DNA of 64,000 nucleotides, taken from Planctomycetota bacterium (GTDB lineage Bacteria; Planctomycetota; Phycisphaerae; SM23-33). Positions within the stretch are counted from its first letter, which is position 1. Each line of letters starts with the position of its first letter. Of this stretch, positions 24,848 through 33,292 are shown piece after piece. A program made the translations under genes and the position numbers. The stretch lies in assembly GCA_029553505.1 (NCBI GenBank), contig JAKPKY010000199.1, positions 1 through 64,000 on the forward strand. Reading direction: 5' to 3'. The notes below the pieces were generated by a model. It saw only the letters and a program-made list of their open reading frames with translations, ran no database searches and was not told where the DNA came from.

Positions 24848-25444
24848 ATGGACCGTAAAAAGCTCGCGTTTATAACCATGTTTTCTATGGTTGTTACACT
24901 TATTGCCGTACCAGTCCGAGGGGGTGTTTGCTACTACGATTCTGGTACGCTCGGGAGTTCTTGGTCGGGGCTGTGGGGTGGCGCGGTACGTTTTACAAAT
25001 CCCGAGAGCTATACCATAACGGTAACAAAGCTGACCATCCGTGGTCACAGCAGTATTGCCGGAAGTTTGGATGTTTATCTTTGGGAGTCTGACAACGGGG
25101 CGCCTGGATCGGAACTTGCCTCCTTAACAAACCAGTCTCTGGGAAGTACTTGGACATCATACGATTTCAGCGGTTCGACGATCACGGTGGGGGCAGGTGG
25201 CGACATCTTCGGCGGGTTCCGCTGTGGGACGGCGGATATGCCTTATGATAGCGATGCCACAACCACGAATCGAAGTTGGTATAAATTCAGCAGTAGCTCG
25301 TCTTGGACCCAGGGGGAGTTTGGTTCGGGCTCAGATTACGATCTTATGGTCCGGATGGAGTATATTCCCGAGCCAACGATGTTGCTTCTGCTGCCACTTG
25401 GTGGCTTGATGGTCCTTCGGTCTCGGCGAAAACGCGCCGAATAA
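24848..25444 (+). CDS. PEP-CTERM sorting domain-containing exported protein
   Basis: A 198-residue secreted protein. The N-terminus has a signal peptide (MDRKKLAFITMFSMVVTLIAVPVRG). The mature domain is beta-rich, Ser/Thr/Gly-rich and has LTIRGHSSIAGSLDVYLWESDNGAPGSELAS, a jelly-roll-like pattern. The C-terminus is a PEP-CTERM anchor: PEP motif in YIPEPT, hydrophobic LLLLPLGGLMVL, then basic RSRRKR, recognised by exosortase and linked to envelope or exopolysaccharide. The start follows AAAAGGACAAAGG. Its DNA is much less GC-rich than neighbours and uses TTT, ATA and ACA codons freely, which suggests recent acquisition or different selection. It has its own promoter with an embedded palindrome. 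No exosortase gene is in the window. Confidence 0.85.
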   Translation: MDRKKLAFITMFSMVVTLIAVPVRGGVCYYDSGTLGSSWSGLWGGAVRFTNPESYTITVTKLTIRGHSSIAGSLDVYLWESDNGAPGSELASLTNQSLGSTWTSYDFSGSTITVGAGGDIFGGFRCGTADMPYDSDATTTNRSWYKFSSSSSWTQGEFGSGSDYDLMVRMEYIPEPTMLLLLPLGGLMVLRSRRKRAE

Positions 25445-25453
25445 CCGGATGCC

Positions 25454-25670
25454 GGGCGCCACCCTCAATCGCTGTCTGCTTGAGGGTGGGTGCCGCATGC
25501 CTCCGGCATGCGTGCTCGTAGTGTGCCCGTCAGGGCATCGGGGGCAAACGCCTCACGGCGTCACGACAAACGGTTGCGTTTCCGCCTCGGCCGGGTGCCA
25601 CACTCAAGCGCTGTCTGCTTGAGGGTGTCTTCACGGCCAGCGTCGCTACGCTCCGCAGGCCGTGGCACCC
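25454..25670. repeat. GGTGCCAC hairpin elements (two variants) in a 343-base gene-free gap
   Basis: First hairpin: CACCCTCAAT-cgctgtctgc-TTGAGGGTG (about 25461-25489). Second, 25593-25670, runs from GGGTGCCACACTCAAGC to GCAGGCCGTGGCACCC, containing ACTCAAGC/GCTTGAGG and ACGGCC/GGCCGT stems. Between them lie GCATGCCTCCGGCATGC and a CACGGCGTCACG stretch. The rest, to 25787, holds AT-rich sequence with TTTCAAATCTGAAA and no gene. Confidence 0.65.
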
Positions 25671-25787
25671 ATACCCGTGGCACCCGATCCATATTTCAAA
25701 TCTGAAATCTTAAATTTGAAATCCAAAATGAAAAAGTCTTCTCCGCGTCCTCTGCGAACTATGTGGTGAAGCGTCTTTTCTTCCGCT

Positions 25788-26663
25788 TCATTTCCCCAGG
25801 GCCTTGCGGAGGGCGCGGATGTGGTCGGGCGTGGTTCCGCAGCAGCCGCCGAGGAAGTTCGCCCCGGCCGCGACGAGCTTCGGCGCGAAGGCGGCGAACT
25901 CGGCCGGGCCCATCGGGAAGACCGTCGCCCCGTCGGCGCGCACCTGGGGCAGTCCGGCGTTGGCCTTGATCCAGACCGGCAGGGCGGTCGCGGCGCGGAA
26001 GAGTTTCGCCACGGCCACGTAGTTGTCCGGGCCGACGCCGCAGTTGGCGCCGACGGCATGCGCGCCGCCCGTCTCGGCCGCCCGCGCCAAATCGGCCGGC
26101 GCGTCGCCCATCATGCTCGCGGTCTTGTCCGGGCCGGACGAGAACGTCATCGACACGACCACCGGAATCGCGACCGCGCCGCGCACGGCGCGCAACGCGA
26201 TCTCGACCTCGGCCAGCTCGGAGAACGATTCGAGCACGATGGCGTCGGCGCCGCTGCGTTCCAGCGCGACGGACGACGCGGCGAATGCCTCGGCGAGTTC
26301 CTCGGCCGGCACGTCCTCCATCATGACGATCTTGCCCGTCGGCCCGAGCGAGGCGAAGACCTTGGCCGCGCCGCCGGCGGCCTTGCGGCTGATCGCAGCG
26401 CCCTTCTCGCACAACTCGGCCGCGCGCTCGCCCGCGCCGTGCTGCGCGAGGACGAAGCGGTTTCCGCCGAACGTGTTGGTGAGGATGATTTCGCTTCCGG
26501 CCTCGACGTAACTCCGCGCGACGGCCTCGACGGCGGCGGGGTTCTGGTCGTTCCAGAGCTCTGGGCAGGCGCCGGCCGGCAGCCCGCGCTTCTGCAACTC
26601 GGTGCCCCAGGCGCCGTCCAGGACGCGGACGGTTTGGGCGAACTTTTGGAGGTCTATGGGCAT
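25788..26663 (-). CDS. Homocysteine S-methyltransferase-family protein
   Basis: A 291-residue TIM-barrel protein resembling the homocysteine-binding domain of methionine synthases. It opens with VLDGAWGTELQKRGLPAG, has ILTNTFGGNR and the first zinc Cys in AVGANCGVGPDN, and the vicinal cysteines in LGGCCGTTPDHI. These three cysteines bind zinc and activate homocysteine or a related thiol. The length is that of free-standing enzymes using methyl donors such as S-methylmethionine, SAM, betaine or a corrinoid partner protein; it lacks cobalamin and folate domains. Donor identity cannot be read. It is monocistronic-looking on the minus strand, 58 bases from the TPR gene, which is upstream in transcription direction (possible co-transcription). 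Confidence 0.88.
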   Translation of the reverse strand: MPIDLQKFAQTVRVLDGAWGTELQKRGLPAGACPELWNDQNPAAVEAVARSYVEAGSEIILTNTFGGNRFVLAQHGAGERAAELCEKGAAISRKAAGGAAKVFASLGPTGKIVMMEDVPAEELAEAFAASSVALERSGADAIVLESFSELAEVEIALRAVRGAVAIPVVVSMTFSSGPDKTASMMGDAPADLARAAETGGAHAVGANCGVGPDNYVAVAKLFRAATALPVWIKANAGLPQVRADGATVFPMGPAEFAAFAPKLVAAGANFLGGCCGTTPDHIRALRKALGK

Positions 26664-26721
26664 GTTTATCCTCGGATTTCGGGGTCCATACGAAACATTT
26701 TCGCCATTTTCGGCGCCTATT

Positions 26722-27852
26722 CTAGGGTTTTTTCGCGGGGGTTTTCGGGGCGGTTTGCGGCGTATTTTGCGGAAAATTTTGGCGGGCCAGCAAGGCCTGG
26801 CACTGCTCGAGCCGGCGGCGGATCTCGGGCTGGTTGTCGTCGAGCCGGAGGCTGCGTCGCGCCGCGTCGGCCGCCGATTGGAGAAACCGCCCCTCGTCCG
26901 TCGCGCGGTATAAGTCCATGTGCAGATCGGACATGCGCGTCCAGATGGCAGCGTCCTGCGGGGCCAGCGCGGCAGCCCGCTCCAGCGCGACGGCCGCCCG
27001 CCCGTATCTGCCGGCGGCCTGCGCGGCGGCGGCCAGGTTCAGCCAGCTCGAAACGTTCCTGGGCTCCAGGCGCGCCACCTGCCCGCAGGCGTCGGCCGCG
27101 CCGGACGCATCGCCAAGGTCTGAAAGCACTTGCGCGAGCTGGCCCCAGGCGTCGGCGTTGTCCGGCTCGTCGGCCAGCAGGATTCGCCAGGCGTCTCGCG
27201 CGGCGGTGAGTTTGCCTTGCACTTGGTACAGCGCGGCCAGGTTGAATCGCGCCTGGCGGTGGGTGTCGTCCTGCTCCAAAACGGTGAGGTAAGCATTCTC
27301 GGCCTGTGGGAATCGGCCGAGGTAGACGCAGACTGTGGCGAGGTTGAATCGCGACTGCGCGTCGGTCGGCGCGAGGGCGCAGATTCGTTCGTAGGTCTCG
27401 GCCGCGTCGGCATATCGGTCGAGCTGCGAGAGGGCGGTGGCGAGGGCCTTCAGCGCGTCGAGGTTGCGTGCGTCGCGCTGGACGGCGCGGCGGAAGCAGT
27501 CGGCGGCAAGTTCGGCGCGTCCGGCGGCCAGCGCACGATTTCCCGCGGCCAGATGGGCGCGCGGGTCGGCGTCGAAGTCGTGCGCGCCCGCGACGGCCGC
27601 GGCCCGCAACCTGCGCCGAAGCTCCGGCCAGGCCGCCGGATCGGCCAGCCATCGCGCCGTCTCGCGCCGCGCCGCGCGAACGATGCGTTCCGTGCACGAC
27701 TCGCCGCGCGGCGCCGATGCCGGCTGCGTGGCCGCCTTCTCGCAGCAGGGCGGGGCGGCGGTGTCCTGCCGTCGGCAGCCGGAAGTCCCGGCCGCGCAGG
27801 CCAACAGCGCCGCCAGCGCGCAGGTTGTCACATCGCGGAGCATGGATGGCAT
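26722..27852 (-). CDS. TPR-repeat protein, probably exported
   Basis: About 376 residues. After a hydrophobic N-terminus with a possible lipobox (ALLACAAGTSGC near residue 24) and a cysteine-rich linker, there are at least six tetratricopeptide units, e.g. RAHLAAGNRALAAGRAELAADCFRRAV, ARFNLAALYQVQGKLTAARDAW and DAWGQLAQVLSDLGDASGAADAC. TPR arrays mediate protein contacts; no enzyme motif is present. The start is ambiguous: the track ORF begins at 28071, but the added residues (KNHNILGLGYQIAQ...) lack a signal pattern, and ATG 27852 gives a proper export signal. The C-terminus is Pro/Thr/Lys rich (PQNTPQTAPKTPAKKP). It reads into the homocysteine methyltransferase-like gene on the same strand. 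Confidence 0.8.
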   Translation of the reverse strand: MPSMLRDVTTCALAALLACAAGTSGCRRQDTAAPPCCEKAATQPASAPRGESCTERIVRAARRETARWLADPAAWPELRRRLRAAAVAGAHDFDADPRAHLAAGNRALAAGRAELAADCFRRAVQRDARNLDALKALATALSQLDRYADAAETYERICALAPTDAQSRFNLATVCVYLGRFPQAENAYLTVLEQDDTHRQARFNLAALYQVQGKLTAARDAWRILLADEPDNADAWGQLAQVLSDLGDASGAADACGQVARLEPRNVSSWLNLAAAAQAAGRYGRAAVALERAAALAPQDAAIWTRMSDLHMDLYRATDEGRFLQSAADAARRSLRLDDNQPEIRRRLEQCQALLARQNFPQNTPQTAPKTPAKKP

Positions 27853-28177
27853 TTTATCGGTCTCGATAGCCGGCGGGGAGAACGAATTCTTTTGTGGAAT
27901 CCATTTGTGGCTGGAGCTGTGGGGCGGCGGGAAGGCAATCTCGGCAAGGCGGACAGGTTGGGCAATTTGGTAGCCAAGACCCAAGATGTTGTGGTTTTTT
28001 GCGATGGGCGAAATTTGGATCGGCGGCATGTCCATGGAGTGGCGGAAGTTGAAACTTACTTTTTTCGTCATTTGGAGAAAAATTCTGTAGCAATTCCCAT
28101 CTGGCCCACCACAATATACCTTTTATAAAACGTAAAAATTAGTTCACGTCTTTGTGCGAATGGGTGACTGTCATTTC
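27853..28177. other. Divergent intergenic region, AT-rich
   Basis: 325 bases between the TPR and MerR genes. The right third is AT-rich (e.g. TATACCTTTTATAAAACG) and must carry one or both divergent promoters. No confident gene or RNA is seen. The track ORF extension of the TPR gene covers part of it. Confidence 0.4.
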
Positions 28178-28810
28178 ATGAGCAACGTGGAGACATTTTC
28201 AGGCGGCGAGGAAGCCTCCGGCGATTCGTGCGACAAGGCGCGCAGCGCCGACGTTTCGCGAGGCGCCAGTGAATCGCGCGGCACGAGCGACGAGTCTCGC
28301 AATGCGAGTGAGAAGAATCGCGGCGATGACGCGTGGAATGAATCGCGCGGCGTCAGCGAATCTCACGGCGGCAGTGGCGCAGCGGGCGAATCGCGCGGGG
28401 CGCGGAATGAATCGCGCGGCGGCATTGGGCCGCGTGGCGTCAGCGAGGCGCGGGCGAGCGTGGAGTCGTTCGCTCCGGGCATCGCGCCGTCGGTGGGCGG
28501 AGGCGTGGCGCCGATCGGCGCGGGCGAAGGCGCGGCGCGGGGCGGCGGGTCGGGCCGGCGCAGGCCGCTCCCCCCCAAGCTGTACCGCATCGGCGAGGTC
28601 GTGGCGTATTCCGGCGTCAGCCGGCAGACGATCCACAACTACACGACGATGGGCCTGCTCCAGGAGTCACGTTGGACCGAAGGCGGCCATCGCCTGTACG
28701 ACGAGTCGGTCTTCGACCGTCTCGACCGGATCGGCGACCTGAAGTCGCATCACAAGTCGCTGCGCGAGATCCGCGACCATTTTGACCAATCCGACCGGCA
28801 GGACGGCTGA
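28178..28810 (+). CDS. MerR-family transcriptional regulator with long low-complexity N-terminus
   Basis: About 210 residues in two unlike halves. The first ~125 residues are low complexity, built from variations of ESRG/NESRG and SRGASESRG, coded by repeated GAATCGCGCGGC-like DNA, followed by a Gly/Ala-rich segment. The second half is a MerR winged helix: LYRIGEVVAYSGVSRQTIHNY, TTMGLLQESRWTEGGHRLYDE, then FDRLDRIGDLKSHHKSLREI. No effector domain follows, so the DNA-binding module is C-terminal, unlike normal MerR order. It lies 166 bases upstream of the fliF-fliG gene, same strand, and may regulate the flagellar operon. The start is uncertain (GTG 28154, ATG 28160 or 28178); none has a good RBS. 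Confidence 0.78.
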   Translation: MSNVETFSGGEEASGDSCDKARSADVSRGASESRGTSDESRNASEKNRGDDAWNESRGVSESHGGSGAAGESRGARNESRGGIGPRGVSEARASVESFAPGIAPSVGGGVAPIGAGEGAARGGGSGRRRPLPPKLYRIGEVVAYSGVSRQTIHNYTTMGLLQESRWTEGGHRLYDESVFDRLDRIGDLKSHHKSLREIRDHFDQSDRQDG

Positions 28811-28976
28811 CGCAGGCCGCCCGCGCGGCCGCGAAGGATCGCGGCGAGTCGCAGCCGGGGCGAAGGTTGTGAGAAAGTGAACATCGTGCCGCGGCGGAGC
28901 GGACGCACCGCGCGTCGCGGCGGCAAGGCGGGCGAGTCCCGCCGGGAACGCACCTGGTCATGGAGGACCGGGCACA

Positions 28977-30857
28977 ATGAACGCGATCCGAAGTTTCTTC
29001 CGACGGATGCGGCGGCGGTCGGCATGGATGAGCCGCCCGGTCAAGCCGGCGCTGGCGGCGGCCGCCGTGCTGCTGGTGGGCGGGGCCATCTGGCTGGCGA
29101 CGGCAGGGCCCTCGCCCCACTACGTCGCCGTCTCTCCGCGTCCGCTGGCGGCCGACGAACTCCTCGAGGCCCAATCCCTGCTCGACGCCCACGGAATCGC
29201 CTGCAAATCCGAGTCGGGCAATCTTCTCGTTCCGTCGGAGCAGCTTCCGCAGGCGCGTCTGCTGCTGGTCTACGAAGGCCTGCTGGGGCGCGACGGGGCC
29301 GACCTCTTCGCCCAGCTCGCGCAGGAAAGCGACATCTGGTCCACCGACTCCCGCCAGGCGAAGCGCTGGCAGGCGGCGAAGATGGCCTGGCTGAGCCGGG
29401 AGATCGGCAACATCGAGGGCGTGCGGAAGGCGACGGTGGTGTACGAGCCGGGCTCGCCTCGCCGCCTGGGCTCGCCGGAGGTTCCGCCGACGGCGGCCGT
29501 CAAGATCGACATGAAACCGGGCGTCAAGGTCTCCCCGCAACTGGTCGAGGCGGCGGCCGACCTGGTGGCCGGGAACATCCCCAACATGGAGCGAGGGAAG
29601 GTCTGCATCGTCGACGGCACGGGGCGGAGCTACCGGGCGGCCGAGGGCTCGCTCGCGACGGCAGGGGCCCTCGAACGCATCCGCGCCGCTGAGGCGTTCT
29701 ACGCCGAGAAGATTCGCGCGGCCCTGCCGTACATCGACAATCTGATCGTCGGCGTGAACGTCTCCGGCGGGGAGTCGCCCGCCCGCTGTACCGGCGCGTC
29801 GGTGGCGGTTCCGCGGAGCTACTTCGCGGGCGTCTGCCAGGCCGGCGGGCTCGAGCCGACCGACGAGAACGTGGAGTCGGCCATCGCCGCCCAGACGGTC
29901 AAGATCCGCCAGTCGGCGGCGAAGGTTCTCGGTGCGGCCGAGGATGACGTGAAGGTGGACTGGTACTACGACGCGGCGCCGGTGCGTGCGGCCACCGTCG
30001 CGGCGCCGGCGCCCGGCCAGGGCGTTTCGCCCGCCGGTCCGCTGGCGACGGCGGGGCTTTTTGCGGCGTTGCTGGCCGGCGCGGGGGCGTGGTGGCTGGC
30101 GCGGACGCGAAGGCGCGCCGCCCACGGCGACCCGTCCGATGCGCTGTGCCCCGAGCCGGCGCTGACGGGCCGGCCGTTCGCCTTCCTCACCCACGCCGAA
30201 CCGCAGACCCTTGCCGATGCCCTCAAGGACGAGCACCCGCAGACGGTCGCGCTGGTGCTTTCGCACCTGGAGCCGGATCTTGCGGCGGCCGTCCTGGGCC
30301 GCCTGACGCGCGAGCAGCAGGTGGACGTCGCCCGGCGGATCGCCAACCTCTCGCCCGCCGACCCGCAGACCCTGCGGGAGGTGGAGCGGGCCCTGGCGGC
30401 GCGAATGACCCGACAGGGCGCGCTGAGCGGCCCCGGCGGCGCCGAGGCCCTGGCGAAAATCCTCCAGCACGCCGGATACACCACCGAACATGCGGTGATG
30501 ACGGCGCTGTCCGACAGCGAGCCGACGCTGGCCGAGTCGGTCCGGACGAAGTTGTTCGTCTTCGAGGATCTCTCGCAGGTTCCGCCGCACCGCCTGGGGG
30601 CGGCGCTGGAGACGCTCGAGAGCGACGAGCTGGCGATCGCGCTGCGGACAGCCGGCAAGGACCTGACGCGCAAGGTGCTGGCGGCGCTGTCGAACGACGC
30701 GGCAGGGCGCGTCCGCCAGGAGATGGAACGCATCGGGCCGGTGCGCCTCAGCGACGTCGAGGCGGCCCAGCAGCGCGCGGTGGAGGCCGTCCGACGGATG
30801 GAAAACGGCGAGTACGTCTCCGTGTTGCGCGGAGAACGCAGCGAGTTGATGGCGTGA
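28977..30857 (+). CDS. fliF-fliG: FliF-FliG fusion: flagellar MS-ring protein joined to motor switch protein
   Basis: A 626-residue single ORF. N-terminal part: one membrane helix (AAAAVLLVGGAIWLATAG, ~residues 24-42), a YscJ/FliF ring-building region (YVAVSPRPLAADELLEAQSLL; then KMAWLSREIGNIEGVRKATVVYEPG; PTAAVKIDMKPGVKVSPQLV), a shortened third ring domain and a second helix (~354-374). Directly after this helix and a ~25-residue linker comes FliG: middle domain with DEHPQTVALVLSHLEPDLAAAVLG and LTREQQVDVARRIANLSP, then the C-terminal domain with LFVFEDLSQVPPHRLGAALE and IGPVRLSDVEAAQQRAVEAV. FliG's N-terminal FliF-binding domain is missing, as if replaced by covalent linkage. ATG 28977 has GGAGG nine bases upstream. 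No in-frame stop separates the halves. Confidence 0.92.
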   Translation: MNAIRSFFRRMRRRSAWMSRPVKPALAAAAVLLVGGAIWLATAGPSPHYVAVSPRPLAADELLEAQSLLDAHGIACKSESGNLLVPSEQLPQARLLLVYEGLLGRDGADLFAQLAQESDIWSTDSRQAKRWQAAKMAWLSREIGNIEGVRKATVVYEPGSPRRLGSPEVPPTAAVKIDMKPGVKVSPQLVEAAADLVAGNIPNMERGKVCIVDGTGRSYRAAEGSLATAGALERIRAAEAFYAEKIRAALPYIDNLIVGVNVSGGESPARCTGASVAVPRSYFAGVCQAGGLEPTDENVESAIAAQTVKIRQSAAKVLGAAEDDVKVDWYYDAAPVRAATVAAPAPGQGVSPAGPLATAGLFAALLAGAGAWWLARTRRRAAHGDPSDALCPEPALTGRPFAFLTHAEPQTLADALKDEHPQTVALVLSHLEPDLAAAVLGRLTREQQVDVARRIANLSPADPQTLREVERALAARMTRQGALSGPGGAEALAKILQHAGYTTEHAVMTALSDSEPTLAESVRTKLFVFEDLSQVPPHRLGAALETLESDELAIALRTAGKDLTRKVLAALSNDAAGRVRQEMERIGPVRLSDVEAAQQRAVEAVRRMENGEYVSVLRGERSELMA

Positions 30858-30883
30858 AATGTGATATCGGGTGCCACAGATAT

Positions 30884-31163
30884 GGGTGCCACGGCCAAGC
30901 GCGGTTTGCTTGGCCGTGCGGAAGACACCCTCAAGCAAACGGCGCTTGAGGGTGGTACCCGAATGGATGGCGTGACGGTCTGTTGGGTGCCACGGCCAAG
31001 CGCGGTTTGCTTGGCCGTGCGGAAGACACCCTCAAGCAAACGGCGCTTGAGGGTGGCACCCGAATGGATGGCGTGACGGTCTGTTGGGTGCCACGGCCAA
31101 GCGCGGTTTGCTTGGCCGTGCGGAAGACACCTTCAAGCAAACGGCGCTTGAGGGTGGCACCCC
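30884..31163. repeat. Three tandem 101-bp double-hairpin repeats inside the flagellar operon
   Basis: Units begin at 30884, 30985 and 31086 (period 101), the last truncated. Each has GGTGCCACGGCCAAGC...GCTTGGCCGTG, then CACCCTCAAGC...GCTTGAGGGTGGCACC, and a tail GAATGGATGGCGTGACGGTCTGTT. The hairpin arms are nearly identical between copies, with only a few substitutions (GGTACC for GGCACC; CTTCAAGC for CTCAAGC). It fills the fliF-fliG to fliH gap and would form a set of stems in mRNA. Confidence 0.9.
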
Positions 31164-31197
31164 GGCACCCCGGTTGAGAGTGTGACGGGATAAGAGC

Positions 31198-31959
31198 ATG
31201 GCAAGGGTGATCAAGGCCGGCGAGACGGGCGAGGCAGCGGCGCCCGCCCTGCGTTTCGCGGACCTGGCGGACCAGGCGCGGCGCGTCGTGCTGGACGCGC
31301 GGGCGCAGGCCGCCAGCCTCACCGACCAGGCCCGCGCCGAGGCCGAGCAGGCCCGAACCCGGGCGGCCGAAGAGGGATACGCCCAAGGCCTCGCCGCCGC
31401 CCGCCAGGAAACGCAACAGGCGACTGCGGAAGCCGCCGAATCGCTCCGCCAGGCCGTCGAGTCGGCGCGGGAACTCGTCGAGGCGCTCCAGGCCAACCGC
31501 CGGGAGCTGCTCGCCGAGGCCCGGCGCGAGATGCTCGAATTCGCCGTCGAATTGGCCGAGCGGATCGTCGGGCGCGTGGCCGGGGCCGATCTTTCCGCCG
31601 CGGCGGCCAACCTCGCCAAGGCGCTGGAGCTCTGCGGCGCGCGGACCGAGGTCGCTGCGCGGGTGAACCCCGCGCAGCTGCACGGGCTCTGGCGGCACTG
31701 CCGGGAACTGGTCGACACGCTCGGCGCGGGGCAGGTGCAACTGGTGGCGGACGAGTCGGTCTCGCCCGGCGGGGTGAAGCTGATGGTCGGCGCCGGTGAG
31801 ATCGACGCGACGATCGAGGCGCAGCTGGACGCCGTGGTGACGGCGCTGCTGGGCCCGCGCCGCGCCGAGGCGCGGGAACTTACGGGACACTACGTTTCGC
31901 ACGCGGCGCGGCAGTCAGCCGGCGCGGCGGACGCGGCGGTGGATCATGGGACTGTTTGA
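31198..31959 (+). CDS. fliH: Flagellar assembly protein FliH
   Basis: A 253-residue protein that holds and regulates the export ATPase FliI. It has the family layout: a long Ala/Glu/Arg-rich helical region (ARAEAEQARTRAAEEGYAQGLAAARQETQQAT, residues ~38-110; GYAQGLAAA is the FliH/YscL hallmark glycine-repeat region), then a C-terminal V1-ATPase E-subunit-like domain (FAVELAERIVGRVAG, GAGQVQLVADESVSPGGVKLMVGAGEID). The start ATG 31198 is 35 bases after the tandem hairpin array. It overlaps fliI by 14 bases, so translation is coupled. Similarity is structural rather than sequence-exact, but context makes the call firm. Confidence 0.88.
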   Translation: MARVIKAGETGEAAAPALRFADLADQARRVVLDARAQAASLTDQARAEAEQARTRAAEEGYAQGLAAARQETQQATAEAAESLRQAVESARELVEALQANRRELLAEARREMLEFAVELAERIVGRVAGADLSAAAANLAKALELCGARTEVAARVNPAQLHGLWRHCRELVDTLGAGQVQLVADESVSPGGVKLMVGAGEIDATIEAQLDAVVTALLGPRRAEARELTGHYVSHAARQSAGAADAAVDHGTV

Positions 31960-33280
31960 CGGACACAGGCAGATGCTGCGGCACGTCCAGCCGGCGCGGG
32001 TGACCGGGCGGGTCAGCGGCGTGCGCGGACTGACGGTCACGGTGTCCGACTTCCCCGCGCCCGTCGGGGCGGCCTGCCGGATCGTCCGCGGGCGGCGCGG
32101 CGTCGACGCGCGCGTCGTCGGGTTCGCCGAGGAACAGACGCTCGTGATGCCCCTCGGCGCCGTCGAGGGCGTCTGCCGGGGCGACCGCGTGCAGTGCGCC
32201 ACGGCCGAAACCTCCGTCGCCGCCGGAGACGAGATGCTCGGGCGCGTGCTCGACGGGTTCGGAAACCCCATCGACGGGCGCGGCGAGCCGCACGGCGGGC
32301 GGCGGATGGAGGTCTGGCCGGAGCCCATCGCCCCGATGCGCCGCCGGCGGATCTCCGAACGACTGCCCACCGGCGTCCGCGCGATCGACGCCTTCCTGAC
32401 CGTCGGGCGAGGCCAGCGCATGGGCGTCTTCAGCGGCTCGGGCGTCGGGAAAAGCATGCTGCTCGGAATGATCGGGCAGCACTCGCGGGCCGACGTGAAC
32501 GTGATCGCGCTCGTCGGCGAGCGCGGGCGCGAGGTGCGAGATTTCCTGGAGCGCGACCTGGGCGAGGCGGGCCTGCGGCGCTCGGTGGTGGTCGTGGCCA
32601 CCAGCGACGAACCCCCGCTGGTGCGGGTGCAGGCGGCGGCCGTCGCCACCGCCGTCGCCGAGGGCTTCCGCGACGACGGACGCGACGTCCTGCTGATGAT
32701 GGACTCCCTGACGCGCCTGGCGACCGCCCAACGGCAGATCGGCTTGGCCGCCGGAGAGCCGCCGACCAGCCGCGGATATCCGCCCAGCACCTTCAACCTC
32801 CTGCCGCGCCTGCTGGAACGCGCGGGAAGGACCGAAAGCGGCTCGATCACCGCGTTCTACAGCGTGCTCGTCGAGGGCGACGACCCCGCCGAGCCTGTCT
32901 GCGACGCGGTGCGGGCCATCGCCGACGGGCACATCTGGCTGTCACGCCCGCTGGCGCGGCGCGGGCAGTACCCGGCCGTGGACGTGCTCCAGAGCGTCAG
33001 CCGCGTGCGGAACGACGTGACCGATCCCCGCGTCCGCGCCGCCGGCGACGAACTGCGGAACCTCCTGGCCCTCTACGCCGAGGTCGAAGACCTCGTCAAC
33101 GTCGGGGCCTACAAGACCGGCGCCAACGCCGACTACGACCGCGCCATCCAGGCCGTCGGGGAAATCCGCGACCTGTTGGCCCAGCCGGTCGAGCGGGCGG
33201 CGGATTACGACGAAACCGCGGCGCGCGTGCTGGAACTGGCGGAACGATTCGGGCGCGGGCGGGAACCCCCGGTCGCGTGA
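31946..33280 (+). CDS. fliI: Flagellar export ATPase FliI
   Basis: A 444-residue homologue of F1-ATPase beta/alpha, powering flagellar protein export at the membrane. Motifs: GRVLDGFGNPIDGRGE, the Walker A GSGVGKSMLLGM (~residue 170), VNVIALVGERGREVRDF, Walker B LLMMDSLTRLATAQRQI, and GEPPTSRGYPPSTFNLLPRLLERAG. DGHIWLSRPLARRGQYPAVDVLQSVSR is typical of FliI/YscN. The short N-terminal domain contains the beta-barrel-like VSGVRGLTVTVSDF. It overlaps fliH (14 bases) and is followed after 12 bases by fliJ, the standard H-I-J order. Confidence 0.96.
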   Translation: MGLFDGHRQMLRHVQPARVTGRVSGVRGLTVTVSDFPAPVGAACRIVRGRRGVDARVVGFAEEQTLVMPLGAVEGVCRGDRVQCATAETSVAAGDEMLGRVLDGFGNPIDGRGEPHGGRRMEVWPEPIAPMRRRRISERLPTGVRAIDAFLTVGRGQRMGVFSGSGVGKSMLLGMIGQHSRADVNVIALVGERGREVRDFLERDLGEAGLRRSVVVVATSDEPPLVRVQAAAVATAVAEGFRDDGRDVLLMMDSLTRLATAQRQIGLAAGEPPTSRGYPPSTFNLLPRLLERAGRTESGSITAFYSVLVEGDDPAEPVCDAVRAIADGHIWLSRPLARRGQYPAVDVLQSVSRVRNDVTDPRVRAAGDELRNLLALYAEVEDLVNVGAYKTGANADYDRAIQAVGEIRDLLAQPVERAADYDETAARVLELAERFGRGREPPVA

Positions 33281-33292
33281 GAGTGACGGCGA

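Noticed and set aside
30884-31163. CRISPR array
   Set aside because: Repeats are contiguous 101-bp units with internal stems, no variable spacers and no cas genes.
30931-31902. Minus-strand ORF and several short ORFs in the repeat array
   Set aside because: Produced by the 101-bp repeats (GCHGQ/ALEGGT-type peptides repeat) and the antisense of fliH.
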